A DNA stretch of 64,000 bases, taken from assembly GCF_036373705.1 (NCBI RefSeq), contig NW_027102750.1, forward strand, positions 1-64,000, written 5' to 3'. Positions 9,568 to 21,165 of this stretch are shown here, piece by piece; the first letter of the stretch is position 1, and the number at the start of each line of letters is the position of its first letter. The notes under the pieces are model-generated. The model was not told the DNA's origin, searched no databases, and saw only the letters and a list, made by a program, of their open reading frames with translations. This DNA comes from Amia ocellicauda. Taxonomy: Eukaryota; Chordata; Actinopteri; Amiiformes; Amiidae. The position numbers and the translations under genes were made by a program.

Positions 9568-12500
9568 ATGTCCTTTAAAATAAGCAGTTGGAATATCCAG
9601 GGTTTACGCTCCTCAACTTTTGGAATGAAGAGCACAGACCCTGAACTGATCAACACTGTAAATAGTTCAGATGTTTTCATTCTTGTAGAGACTTGGTGCT
9701 GTGCAGATATGTCTACATCCTGTCCCAATGTATACAGGGAGCTGATTGTGCCCTCCTATAAAAAACCCAAAGTCAGGTGTGGCAGGGCCTCGGGGGGGAT
9801 TATCGTGTGGTACAGGGAGGAGCTCCGAGCAGCCCTATGCCCAGTACAGAGAGGAGACACACACCTGCGGTTGAAAATCAGAAAAGACACCCTACAAAAT
9901 AACACAGATATATTCCTATGTGCAATTTATATGCCACCCGCAGACTCCCCCTACTATAATGAGGAAGGCTTTCAAGAGATTCAAAAAGAAATCTGCCACT
10001 TCCAGACCCTGGGCTCTGTACTGCTGTGTGGCGATCTCAATGCCAGGACTGGCAGAGAGATGGACTACATCAATGCAGAGGGGAACACACACCTGTTCTG
10101 AGACTCCCCGCTGTGCCACACACACACCTCCACACTGAGACACAGCCAGGACAGCGTGGTAAACAAGAGCGGGAAGCAGGTAGTGCGCCTATGTAAAAGC
10201 CTGGGTCTATATATCATCAATGGCAGGACCAGGGGGGACTCTCTGGGGAGATTCACATACTGCTCGGCTCTGGGCAGAAGTGTGGTGGACTACGCCATAA
10301 GTGACCTGGACCCACAAGCCATCAATGCGTTTATAGTCAGACAACAATCTCCACTATCAGACCACAGCCAAATAACACTTTACCTAAAAAGATCAGCGCA
10401 GCCACAAATCAGAGCCAAACTTCCCACAAAACTGGTCTCCCTGCCCCCCAGTTACAGATGGTCAGAGCCCAGCACAGAGAACTACACAAGAGCCCTGAAT
10501 AGTGATGAGATTGAAAACATGTTAGACAGATATCAATCCTCACACTATCAAATAAACCAAAACGGAATAAACTCAGCCACCAAAACATTGAATGAAATAT
10601 TTGAAAGACTGGCTTTAAAATGAAACATTAAAACAATTAAAAACCAAAATATAAAATCGTCTAAAAGAAAAAAAGAACAGTGGTGTGACCAGGAGTGTGA
10701 AACTTCTAGGAAACACCTGAGACATCTCTCCAACACTAAACACAGAGAGCCCGACAACCAGGCCAGCTACTGCCAGGCCCTGCGGCACTACAAGCAACTC
10801 TTCAGGAAGAAAAAAGACCACTATATGGGCAGAATAAATACCCCAAAAACAAAAAATGAAATACCAATTCAAAATGGAGAAATCTGGAAAACACACTTTC
10901 AAAAACTTTACCAAAATGTTGAAAACAATCCAAACCCAGAACAGGTTAAAATATTAAAAAACCTAAATAAATTGGAAGAAATCATTAAGAATAATCAAAA
11001 TCCCTTAGATAACCCAATTACAAAATACAGGACCTAAAACATCAACTCAAAATCCTCAAACCCAGGAAAGCCAGCGGCCCCGACAGCATCAGCCCTGAGA
11101 TGCTGAAGCACAGCAGCCCGCAGCTGCAGGAGGTTCTGCTCAAACGCTTTAACCTGGTGCTGAGAGCCGGGTGTTTCCCTGAGGTCTGGAATCAAGGATT
11201 GATCACCCCGATTTTTAAAAGTGGAGACAAATTAGACCCCAATAACTACCGGGGCATCTGTGTGAGCAGTAACCTGGGGAAGGTGTTCTGCAGTATCATC
11301 AACGCCCGGATACTGGCCTTCCTTACCGAGCACAGTGTCCTGAATAAGAGTCAGATTGGCTTCCTACCAATACACCGCACAACCGATCATATTTACACTC
11401 TACACTCCCTCATAAATAAATATACCCAAAACAATAAAGGAAAAATATTTGCCTGTTTTGTAGACTTTAGAAAGGCATTTGACTCAATCTGGCACAAAGG
11501 ACTATTTTATAAACTTCTACAGAGTGGTGTAGGGGGTATAGTTTATGACATCATTAAATCAATGTATTCTGAAAACAAATGCGGAGTTCAAATTGGCAAC
11601 TCAAGAACAGAGTTCTTCACTCAGAGGCGGGGAGTGAGACAGGGCTGCAGTCTGAGTCCAACACTGTTCAACATCTACATCATCGAGTTGGCCACAGTGT
11701 TGGAGCAGTCTGACGCCCCCGGCCTCACTCTCCACGACACAGAGATCAAGTTCCTGCTCTACGCAGACGACCTGGTGCTGCTGTCGCCCACAGAGCAGGG
11801 GCTTCAGCAGAACCTGGCTCTGCTAGAGCAGTACTGTCAGAAATGGGCCCTGGCAGTCAATCTGGACAAGACCAGAGTTATGGTTTTCCAGAAAAAAGCC
11901 CGATCTCAGGGAAACAGGTACTGCTTCACTCTGGGCAGCACTGTATTTGAGCACTGCACCAGATACAACTACCTTGGCCTGACCATCAGTGTGTCAGGGA
12001 GCTTCAGCCTGGATATAAACGCATTAAAAGACAAGGCACGACGGGCATTTTATGCCATAAAGACACGATTTGGGAAAACAACAATACCAATAACCAATCC
12101 TGCTATATGGGAGCGAAGTGTGGGGTCCCCTCATGAACCTCAATAACAAAAATTGGGACAAAAGCCCCACGGAAATATTCCACCTAGAATTTATTAAAAA
12201 CATCTTACACGTACACAGAAACGCCCCCAACATCGCCTGCAGAGCCGAATTAGGACTCTTCACTCTGCACAAGAAAGAGCAGCCAAGTTCTGGCTGCACC
12301 TAAACACAGCAGAGACCCAGTCCTAACAATACAAGGCTCCACTGAGCAACCACCTCTCCCCAGACAAGGACCCCCTTGGCCGGCTGGCTCTGAGGCTCAC
12401 AGAGCCCGAACACACAATGACCAAAACAACAACAATTGGGAAAATTGACATGTACCTGAAAAGCAAATACACAAAAGAATGGAGACACGAATTAGAATTA

Positions 12501-12911
12501 CAAAACAAATTAGAATGCTACCGGGCCCAGAATAGAAACATTACATTGGCTGAATACTTAAAAATCCAAAATATAAAAGAGAGACAAAATCTAACTAAAT
12601 ACAGGCTCACTGACCACAGCCTCGCCATTGAAAAAGGCCGCAACAGAAAATTCTGGGTTGCCAGAGAAGAGCGGCTGTGCAGCCAGTGTGACCTAGGGGA
12701 GGTCGAAACAGAGGCGCATTTCCTGCTGTCCTGCCCTAAATACACAAAAATCAGGGAGACATACTTTAAAATATTCAAAATGCAAATCCCTGAGTTCAAC
12801 ATGATCCCCGATTGCTGCAAACTCCCCGTCCTGCTGGGAGAGGAGGAGCGCACTGCCATCTTAGCAGCACAATATGTATCCACCTGCCACAGCCTGCGAG
12901 ATAGTGTGTAG
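9568..12911 (+). pseudogene. LINE ORF2: endonuclease / reverse transcriptase, broken
   Basis: Starts at ATG 9568. The apurinic-type endonuclease spans about 9568-10390, with ISSWNIQGL, VETW, LCGDLNARTG and SDHSQI carrying the catalytic Asn, Glu, Asp and Ser-Asp-His. The reverse transcriptase spans about 11040-12060, with [30 protein letters not shown] (box A), GVRQGCSLSPTLFNIYI (box B), LLYADDLVLLSP (catalytic YADD) and YNYLGLTI. The C-terminus holds a CxxC..H..C motif, LCSQCDLGEVETEAHFLLSC. Breaks: TGA at 10099 and 10621, a frameshift near 11035, and further shifts around 12100-12150 and 12300-12420. The catalytic residues survive but no complete protein can be made. Confidence 0.9.
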
Positions 12912-13168
12912 ACACCAGCCTGTGGGACTCCATTTGCAAAACAAAATAAAAACAGTGATTTTTCTGATGTCATGACACAAATTTTGATACAAACAACAAA
13001 TATGGTTTATATTCTACGTAATTTTATTTCAATGTGTATGATATTTGTTCCACTGAATCTTGTATTGCAATGTTTTGTCTTGTTTGATAGAACATTTGTA
13101 TCTGCTTTGGCAATATTGTGATAGATCATGCCATTAAAGCACCTTTGAATTGAATTGAAATGAATTGA

Positions 13169-13182
13169 CAGACAGACAGACA

Positions 13183-13218
<36 letters not shown>
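13169..13218. repeat. GACA/CA microsatellite
   Basis: GACA then CA repeats at the junction between the LINE tail and repeat B. Confidence 0.85.
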
Positions 13219-13220
<2 letters not shown>

Positions 13221-13880
13221 GAGCCAGCCAGCCCGCCAGCCAGCCAGCTCAGCGATGACATCACGAGCCTCTCTCAGCTGACTGCTATGACATCACAGAG
13301 CACGTACATTCCGTTGCTTGCCGTCTGTCAACCACTCAGTCACTGCCAGCCAGAGTGGCTGGCTGGCTGGATGGGGGGGCTGTTTGCTGCTTCTGCGTAC
13401 CTTAGCAAGCTTATTTGGTTGACCGGCCTTCCTACTCCTCTGCCCACATGCCCACCTATGCCCGATCTGCTGTTCACCTGGATCACAGCTCCGCCCCAAC
13501 AAGGCAGATCCTCCCAAAAATGGTACAAACTGATTCACGTTCCCCTCCACGGAAAACTTTAGCCCAAAATAAGGGACACATTCTGTAACAACATAATGGA
13601 TGCCCACCCAACCTGTGACAAAACTGAGAAAAAAGAAAAACGCTCAGTCCTCCTGGGGGAGGGACACACAGCCACCCTGGCTGCCCAATATGTCAGCGCC
13701 TACCACAGCCTGAGGGACACAGTGACACATGAGCACCGGCTGTAATTATAATGTAAATACTCGTTTGTAATGCATGTCATTGTATTTCAAAAAAGGAATC
13801 TGGAAATAGTAAACCTATTTTCTTTATTTGTATGTATTAAAGATCACCTTTTATTACATTTTCTTTTTCTGTACTTCATT
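13219..13880 (+). repeat. repeat 'B', second copy
   Basis: Near-identical direct copy of 6346-7000, including the GCCA-rich start, the LYHSLRD-like coding remnant and the 3' UTR. The order of B and A relative to microsatellites differs from the first locus: here B precedes A. Confidence 0.85.
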
Positions 13881-13917
13881 ACATCTTATTGTGATTCATA
13901 ATTCTATTATTTATTTT

Positions 13918-14298
13918 CTGTATGTATGTATGTTTGTATGTATGTATGTATGTATGTATGTATGTATGTATGTATGTATGTATATATGGAAGGAAAGTTA
14001 GAAATTCTTTTCTCACACCTGTTTTTCTCTCTTGCATACTCCAGAAAGATAAGGTCAAGCTAGAAGGTCAGGAGGCCATAAGGTAGTTTGATTTCACTTT
14101 GTTATTTTAACGATGAGAACCTTGGAGACAATGTCAAATGGTATGACCTACGTGCCTGTTCCCTAAAACCATGTGTAGACCTATGAACTCTGTTCTATAA
14201 TGATATATGTTCTGCTTAGTTAGCCTTTAAGATAACATAGTAATGACTTTCTAGCATGTATGAATGTATGTATGTATATATAAATATATATATATACG

Positions 14299-14337
<39 letters not shown>

Positions 14338-14400
14338 GTATATATACATATATACGTATATATATATGTATATATATATATATACGTATATATATATATA
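13918..14400 (+). repeat. (TATG)n, dispersed repeat 'A', then TA/TATACG tract
   Basis: TATG repeats at 13918-13985, repeat A at 13986-14262, and a TA-rich tract with interspersed ACG at 14270-14400. Confidence 0.85.
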
Positions 14401-14862
14401 CCCAAAACAATAAAGGAAAAATATTTGCCTGTTTTGTAGACTTTAGAAAGGCATTTGACTCAATCTGGCACAAAGGACTATTTTATAAACTTCTACAGAG
14501 TGGTGTAGGGGGTCAAGTTTATGACATCATTAAATCAATGTTTTCTGAAAACAAATGCAGAGTTCAAATTGGCAACTCAAGAACAGAGTTCTTCACTCAG
14601 GGGCGGGGAGTGAGACAGGGCTGCAACATCTACATCAATGAGTTGGCCACAGTGTTGGAGCAGTCTGACGCCCACGGCCTAACTCTCCATGACACAGAGA
14701 TCAAGTTCCTGCTCTACGCAGACGACCTGGTGCTGCTGTCGCCCACAGAGCAGGGGCTTTAGCAGAACCTGGCGCTACTAGAGCAGTACTGTCAGAAATG
14801 GGCCCTGGCAGTCAATCTGGACAAGACCAGAGTTATGGTTTTCCAGAAAAAAGCCCGATCTG
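14401..14862 (+). pseudogene. LINE reverse-transcriptase fragment embedded in TA repeats
   Basis: Homologous to 11428-11908 of the long [52 protein letters not shown], then TAG and continued homology to VMVFQKKARS. It starts and stops abruptly inside TA microsatellite on both sides. Relative to the long copy, box B has lost 21 nt (seven codons) between short CA direct repeats. It cannot encode a working enzyme. Confidence 0.88.
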
Positions 14863-14879
14863 TTATATATATATGTATG

Positions 14880-15460
14880 TGTAGAACCGTATGGGAAATA
14901 AGTGGAGAAGTCGTGGAGATAAAGCAAATAGAACTTTAATCGAGCCGCTCGGAAGCTCCACGTCAGAAATAATTCCTTCAGTGAGACTTAATGTTTACAA
15001 ACATGAGTACAACTTTATAGGAAAATGACGTAACATCTTATGGCCGTTCATCCAATCAGAAGATACATGTCCGGGTCCGTTTTATGATCTGTTCTCCCCT
15101 GAAGAGGTGATGGATCCAAAGCAGATGTCCGTCTTTGATGTGCACTAGGAAGATGCGATCCCACGGTCGTCATTTACCTAATGTCAATCGCTCGTTAACA
15201 GAAACAATTCCTGCCTATCTGGAGAAACGATTAAGTCATAAACAAATTCTCAGCAGACAGCTGTAGGCTATTTCGGCACTGTGTGATCTTTCATTACTGA
15301 CAGGAGTTTCTAACAAATCGACCTTGTTGACCCTTTACTTGTCCTGCTAAATCGAATCTGCTCAGTCTGTATACAAAACTACTTCTAATGCTAGTATTAA
15401 TATAAAACATTATATAATAATCACAACACACTTTCTTCAACTTCCTATACAGAGTCTTCA
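14880..15460 (-). mobile_element. LTR (minus orientation), same family as 48300-48881
   Basis: About 581 bp. On the minus strand it begins TGAAGACTCTGTATAGG at 15460 and ends GGTTCTACA at 14880, the TG...CA ends expected of an LTR. It aligns along its whole length with the copy at 48300-48881. The flanks (GCGAC and CATAC in LTR orientation) do not match, so no target duplication is visible, unlike the other copy. No gag or pol sequence adjoins it. Confidence 0.82.
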
Positions 15461-15865
15461 GTCGCTCAGAGATCTCTCTACCTCCTGCAGTCGGCTGCCA
15501 TACGAATCGACGGTGCCCTGAAGAGTAGCAATAGACTCTCGCGTCTCAGATTGAAACGATTTAATGGAGCTCTGTATTTTGCTCACCGCTGCGACAAGAA
15601 AGGCCAGGTCTCCGCCACTCTCTGGTGAGGGATTGCCACCCCCTGTCAGGCCTGAATCTAACTCGGGTTGAGTTGCCTCTGTCGCTGGCCCCTTCTTGCT
15701 CTTTTGTTTAGACATGTTTTTAAAACAATAATACACTTATAATATACTGCAGCTTATTGCTTAAAATAAATAAAAGAAAATAACCTGTTTGCTGGAAAAA
15801 AAAATCTAAATATCGCAGGAGCTCTCTTCACACGTCTACACCGAAACCATGCTCAACAGCGCCCC
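15461..15865 (-). pseudogene. L1-like LINE 5' end and ORF1 start, cut by the LTR
   Basis: Reading down the minus strand, an AT-rich leader from about 15865 precedes ATG 15715. The peptide begins MSKQKSKKGPATEATQP and continues into a coiled-coil-like segment (SKIQSSIKSF, SYGSRLQEVERSLSD). A basic start followed by a coiled coil ending in a RLxEVExxLSD-type register is what I expect of L1/Tx1-type ORF1 in fish. The frame ends at the TGA supplied by the first bases of the LTR, so the protein is truncated after about 85 codons. Confidence 0.6.
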
Positions 15866-16640
15866 ATCTAGTCTAGTAATTTAAACGTCAGGAATGAGAA
15901 GTCCCATCTGTCCCATCATTTCTGGCAATGACATTCAGTGCTTCTATGTTTTTATATTTTGCAGGATTGGAACATCACCAAACAAAAATTCCAGCAAAGA
16001 GGTTTGGTGATTTGCGGAGGGCAGGTCCGTATCTTGATTCCAGACAGCTGCGATGTGTAAGACTGCTCTCTGTGCTTAAGGCAGATGTGCACAACAGAGC
16101 ATGTTGGCCACTCTGGGCCTCTGGACGTCTGTGTGAGGTCCTGACTGTCCTGATTCTCTCCTCCTCATCTGCAGGAGCCAGGATCCCTTACTCTGGACAT
16201 CCTAGTGGGGGACAAGCCAGCCTGAACACCTCCTTAGACATGGGTCAATTCTGTCCTAAAATTACACTCTTCAAGTTGAGTGATACCAGGAAATCCATCC
16301 CAGGTGACCTTCGAAGTTACAGTGCTTTTCCTGTGAGGGAAAGCAAAAACTCAGGATGAGTCTCTTTTTTTTAACATGTGTCATGCTGACAGATTCAGAG
16401 GAAACAGCTGTCACACAATCCTGGTCCTGGGAGGCTGTCTTGGGTTTCATCCAGTCATTCTCAATCCCCTGGTAAGGGGCAGTGTTGTTTAGTTATGGGT
16501 TTTCGGATAGTTACACAAATAGTTAACGATTTTTGATCCTAGTTGTATTTAGTTATAGTTATTGGATTTAAGTTAGTTATCTCGTTCTTTCTTGGTTTCT
16601 TAATAATTTTTCCGTCTTCTCGTTTCTGACCACTTTTTTA
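15866..16640. other. no recognisable gene
   Basis: Unique-looking sequence. A plus-strand open stretch at 15928-16359 has no recognisable motif, and I see no convincing exon pattern. Confidence 0.5.
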
Positions 16641-18230
16641 AACGCGTCTCCTCCTTCAGTTTTTCAAACATCACGATAAACACTTTTTGTACAATATCTG
16701 AGAATGTATGCTATTGCTCCAGGTCCAGATCCTCTTGAGGCCCCCAAGGACCCTAACATTTTTTACATCTAATAACTGCTGATAGCTTACTTTTAGCACC
16801 ATACTTACAATTTAACACTAATAGTAAACCATAGATTATCTTTCTGAATATATATCTATCCTTTGACCCACTGAGAGCCAAGTACTGCATGCTGTTTATG
16901 TTAGAACTTGTTTTCAGATGTTGAACATCTCATTTCTCCTTCCAGCATGCATTTAAGAGTAATATGAATGGAACATAGATAGAAAAGTGTGTATGAAGCT
17001 TCCAAAAATGCTATCTAGCTTGCTATCGGAGCTAAGGATCATGGGATACTGTAAAAAAAATTTTTTTGACATTTGACAGCCTATAACGCTTTACGGGTGG
17101 CAGATATAATGTTTGTCACTATAGAACACATATATGTAACCAGATGGGCTCTTTCCAAGCATGACCTTTGAAGAACCCAGTCTGGATGCATAGATGGTAC
17201 ATTTATTTATTTAACATGCCAGGCCTGAAAGGGGCCCAGCATGGAAGCACTCTACCTCAGCAGAGACTTATTGAACAGCACAAGTGGTCAGCCTTATATA
17301 CATTGCAGGACATGTGGGTCTGTGGCCGGAGTCTGTCACTGGGGGTTTGCCAGAGTGTTATCTTGAGGTCAGATTTCTGACCCTTGTAATGTTCATGGTA
17401 GTCTTCCTTGGTAGAGGTGTGGGATTCAAAGAACAGATGTCTTCCTTTGATATACTAGGAAAGGTCCGATCCCACGGATCTTATTTAACAACTGTCAATC
17501 GTTCATTAACAAAAACAGTTCCTGCCTATCTGGAGAAAAGATTAAGTCCACAGACTTTTAACAAACATCTGTGGGCCCTCTCTCTCTGCAGTTTGATCTT
17601 TTCTATTATTGACAGGAATGTCTAGAGGGTATGCCCTGAACAACTTACAAAATGGTTGTTGCTACCATAATACATTTACTTTGCTTGTCTGCATATTATT
17701 ATTAATATAAAACATAATACAGTTTATATAAAATATTAATAACGGCTCTTCAACCTTCAACTTCACCTCCGACCTTTCCTTTCAGGTCAAAGGTGATTTT
17801 TTGATTTTTGGCTTACAGCTTTCAAAAGTCATCACAGTCATCATACATGTCATAAAGTGCCAAATATGTTCTTCTGAATAAATGCTTGAACTTTGACCCT
17901 TCCTTTAGGCTGATGATTGCTACAGAACTCAGATAGTAACTCATATGAGGTCTGTTCACAAATGTCCTCCACTGTGACCATTGACCTCTACTTAAGATCA
18001 AAGTGAGAACTAACTCATAACTCCTTTCATAGTGCACTTAGGCTCATACTTACAATGGAGCACATATAGGAACCCATGTATGTACCTGAAAATGCCCTTT
18101 CTGATGACCTTTGACCTTCCTGTCAGCTCAAATTCAAAGTCCTCTCATAAATCCTTCCAGAAAAAAGCTATAAAGCTGCTTTGAAGCTACAATTATTTAA
18201 AAGGCATTTAACATGCTGAACTGCTTACAT
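16640..18230. repeat. degenerate repeats with recurrent TGACCTTTGACC-like motifs
   Basis: Several loosely similar stretches share CATACTTACAAT, CTTTGACC and CCTTTCAGGTCAAAG-like words (about 16735-16900, 17765-17910, 17960-18160). They may be diverged monomers of one repeat, but the monomer boundaries cannot be fixed by eye. Confidence 0.35.
17165..17766 (-). mobile_element. old, diverged LTR related to 14880-15460
   Basis: The plus-strand segment around 17455-17560 (GGTCCGATCCCACGG, ATCGTTCATTAACAAAAACA, CCTGCCTATCTGGAGAAA) matches the 14880-15460 LTR with many differences. The 3' part (ATTAATATAAAACATAATA, GGCTCTTCAACCTTCAACTT) also corresponds. The outer limits are approximate. Confidence 0.55.
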
Positions 18231-20499
18231 TCATTAGATACTATTTGAATTGGTCTTAAAACATCCTTTTTCTAATTTGTAGCAGTTCCTGTCCCCCTGT
18301 ACATCTATTGAGCTTCTGCTCACAATTTCTTACCGGTGGCTTCACAAACACAGTTTAGTACTTGTCTCTGACTATCAGATTTTATATGAGGTAGAGAACT
18401 CCGAGACTAGTGCTAACCGAGGTCGGTGAAACTGAGTTTACATCTCTGGCCAGTGATCATCACACTATTTCTGCAAGTCCTGTAGTCTGAACTACATATG
18501 TAGCCTGCTTGTATCTGAAACGTTGTTGTACTTGAAATAACTCCACATTATAACACATATTTCACTCCCCACGTACTTCTTTGTACCGAGATTATTTTAA
18601 ACAGGATTGACCCACCAGCAGCTGGTGCTGTGAAGACAGTCCTCCCTCCACACTCTGATCTACAGTGCACCACCATTCAATATAGTATAGATATAGATAT
18701 CCATTTTCATTTTATTTTGTAGATTAGACAGAGAAGGGAAAGAAATGTAATGATTGTATGTTGATGCTTTCATCTTCGCCAGAGAAGGACTGGTGCTTCT
18801 ATTTCTAGTGCTTTCACAAAAGGCCCTCTCTTCCTGGCCTGCTCTGCTCAGGCCTGACCGACGCGTGACAGGACACTTTCGCTGGAGTTCGCTTCACGTC
18901 GGTTGTACATCTTGATCATGAGCTTCTGCTGCACCTTGATCTGCTCACGGTGCACCTCCTGCTCTGCATCCTTGTGGACCTGGTCGATTGTCTTAGGACC
19001 CTGGTCACCCCTCCTGGGCACCCAGTTATCCTGAAGAAGAGGAGAAAGAGTCAGTGACCATGGTAGAGAGAGAGAACGAGAGGCAGACAGGGATTGGGGG
19101 GCTGGGAAGCTGAAAGCAAGGAAGGTTTCTATTCTCCCAACACTCATGACTTACTCTTCTCAGGTCCAAGACGTCCTGCAGCATGAAGCGGATTCAAGAG
19201 GAGGTCTTCCTTTCTTTGATGATCTGCTCCATCTGGCTGAAGTACTGGTCCATGCGGGGCTGGTGAAAAGGTCGATTAGAAAACTGAGCAGACAGCAGGT
19301 ACAAAAGTAACTTTATACCACCAAGTGAAGCAGCATTCCTTCAAGAAGGCGTCTGCAGATGCTCAGAAACACTTATTCAGACCACTGTCAATAGGCCTCA
19401 TCACGTTGCTGGATGTTTAGCCAGGGCTCAGTCTGGCACGACGGCCGGAACTGCCTTACCTTGGCGGTTTCCAAGTCCAGGTCTTTGCCGATAGTGGAGA
19501 GGAGTAGGCACAGGCACTCCAGGGACTCTTCGTGGTTCTTCAACAGCTTGACGATGCAATTGTGCATGGTGGTCTTTATCAGCATCTTCACCTTGAACAG
19601 CTCCCCAATGAACCTGATGTTGCCTAGTGAGCGCTGCTGGGCCTTGCACTTGGCCTCCTGCAGCTCGTCACGTAGACGCTGCCACTCCTCACCCTGCGCA
19701 CACACGGCACTTAATTACATACTATCATAACAGAGGCATGATTCTACAAGCATTTTCAAGCACTGGAAATCAGTTTTTTTTTTTCAGACTTTTTCCAGAC
19801 ATCCAGACTAGCGTACAAACCCTGTTTATATTTAAAATAAATACTTGGGTTGTCAGTCGATTCAAATTACAATAAGTGTTACAGTCTTTAAGTGGTTGTG
19901 CCACACAGTTATACTTTAATAAATACTAGTCATTGATAATACAGTAGAACAATGCTGAATGGGAAAGGAGAAAAATATATAAATGAATATTAAATAAAAA
20001 ACACTAAATCATTATAATTAACACTATACAAGCGCAGGGCTGCTCAGTTTGACTGATTTAATGTTAATTACTCTGGGTTCCTGAATACTCTGTGCAGACC
20101 CGTTCTTTACTTTTACTAAATATATGTATCAAATATGCCTAAGAAGCGTTTTAGCTGTCACGATCTCTACCTCACCTACAGTCTACAGTCTTTCATGTGC
20201 TTGAAAAACACACGCATTGTATAGCATTACAGGTGTAGTCAGATTGAGTGATTAAACACTTGTTTCTTTAGTTTTGATTGTGCTGTGGACGCCTTCAGAA
20301 AACAAAGTGCTTTGATCTTATTTATACCAATCATTTGAATGTTTTATGTTCATATTTAAATGTAAATACTACTTATGCTAGTTTTATTTGATTGTTTGCC
20401 TTTCATTATACCACAGCATTTAAAGAGCTATCGGCTGTTGTAGGTGGTTCAAAAACTCTGTGATTCTACTGTTAACCGTATATCACTATTATGACATTT

Positions 20500-20602
20500 T
20501 TGTTTTTTAAATCAGCTCGATTAAATAGAAAAAATGTTGATCGTCAATTCAATTAGTTGATTCATAGACCCGATTAATTGATTAATCGAGGCAGCCCTAA
20601 AA
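20500..20602. mobile_element. hAT-type terminal sequence in an intron
   Basis: In reverse complement it reads TTAGGGCTGCCTCGATTAAT, then ATCAATTAATCG-like words, a form common at the ends of fish hAT elements. The other end was not identified. Confidence 0.45.
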
Positions 20603-20954
20603 ATACGTTCAAATGTTCCTACCACCAAGGATGCATCCAGCAACTTCTGCTTCTTCTCCAAGACCTCGTCTCCATCCTCCTCCGTCTCAAACTCCTTCTG
20701 GCAGCGGTTCAAAAGCAGAGAGCGGAAAGGCACCGTCTCTCCCGGCTTGTCAACGGCTGGGACTTTGAGCTACAGAAAGGGGAGCAGGAACAACATAAAC
20801 CCTAAGCAAGATGGTGTGCTAGGCTGGCTTCCAGCTTTAATAGGTATCGGAGTGAAAACTCTTGATATGCGCATCACAAGACAGGCATCTGCTAGTCCAT
20901 TCAAAACTGAACTCCCACAAATTACAATTCCAGAGCTAAACAAATCTGATCCAT

Positions 20955-20956
<2 letters not shown>

Positions 20957-21028
<72 letters not shown>

Positions 21029-21031
21029 TAT
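20957..21031. repeat. (ATT)n microsatellite
   Basis: About 25 ATT units in the intron between exons 4 and 5 of the eIF4G-like gene, adjoining a LINE tail. Confidence 0.95.
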
Positions 21032-21165
21032 TTCCTAGCAGATGTCCTTGTCCAATATAAGAGCAATACAAAGTGCAATAATACAGAGCAGTTCAAGTCG
21101 TAATACATTTTACAAGTTCAAATTTACACAAATAGCATCTTCACAATCCTCTACCATTCCCTCCC
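21032..21165 (-). repeat. L2-like LINE 3' tail
   Basis: Contains CAGATGTCCTTGTCCAATAT and AATACAAAGTGCAATAATAC, a diverged form of the GCAGACGCCCTTATCCAGGG tail seen at 28190, 28262, 36480 and (inverted) 37195. Confidence 0.7.

Larger units (their letters stand above)
7205..13168 (+). mobile_element. near full-length two-ORF LINE with SGNH-type ORF1
   Basis: About 6 kb: an AT-rich leader (7205-7489), ORF1 (7490-9283), a ~280-bp spacer, ORF2 (9568-12911), a 3' UTR (12912-13140), and a tail of TTGAATTGAATTGA-type repeats ending at about 13168. ORF1 with coiled coil plus esterase, and ORF2 with apurinic-type endonuclease plus reverse transcriptase, is the architecture known for L2/CR1-group LINEs. 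I cannot assign the clade more precisely by eye. Stops and frameshifts in both ORFs show it is no longer active. Confidence 0.88.
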
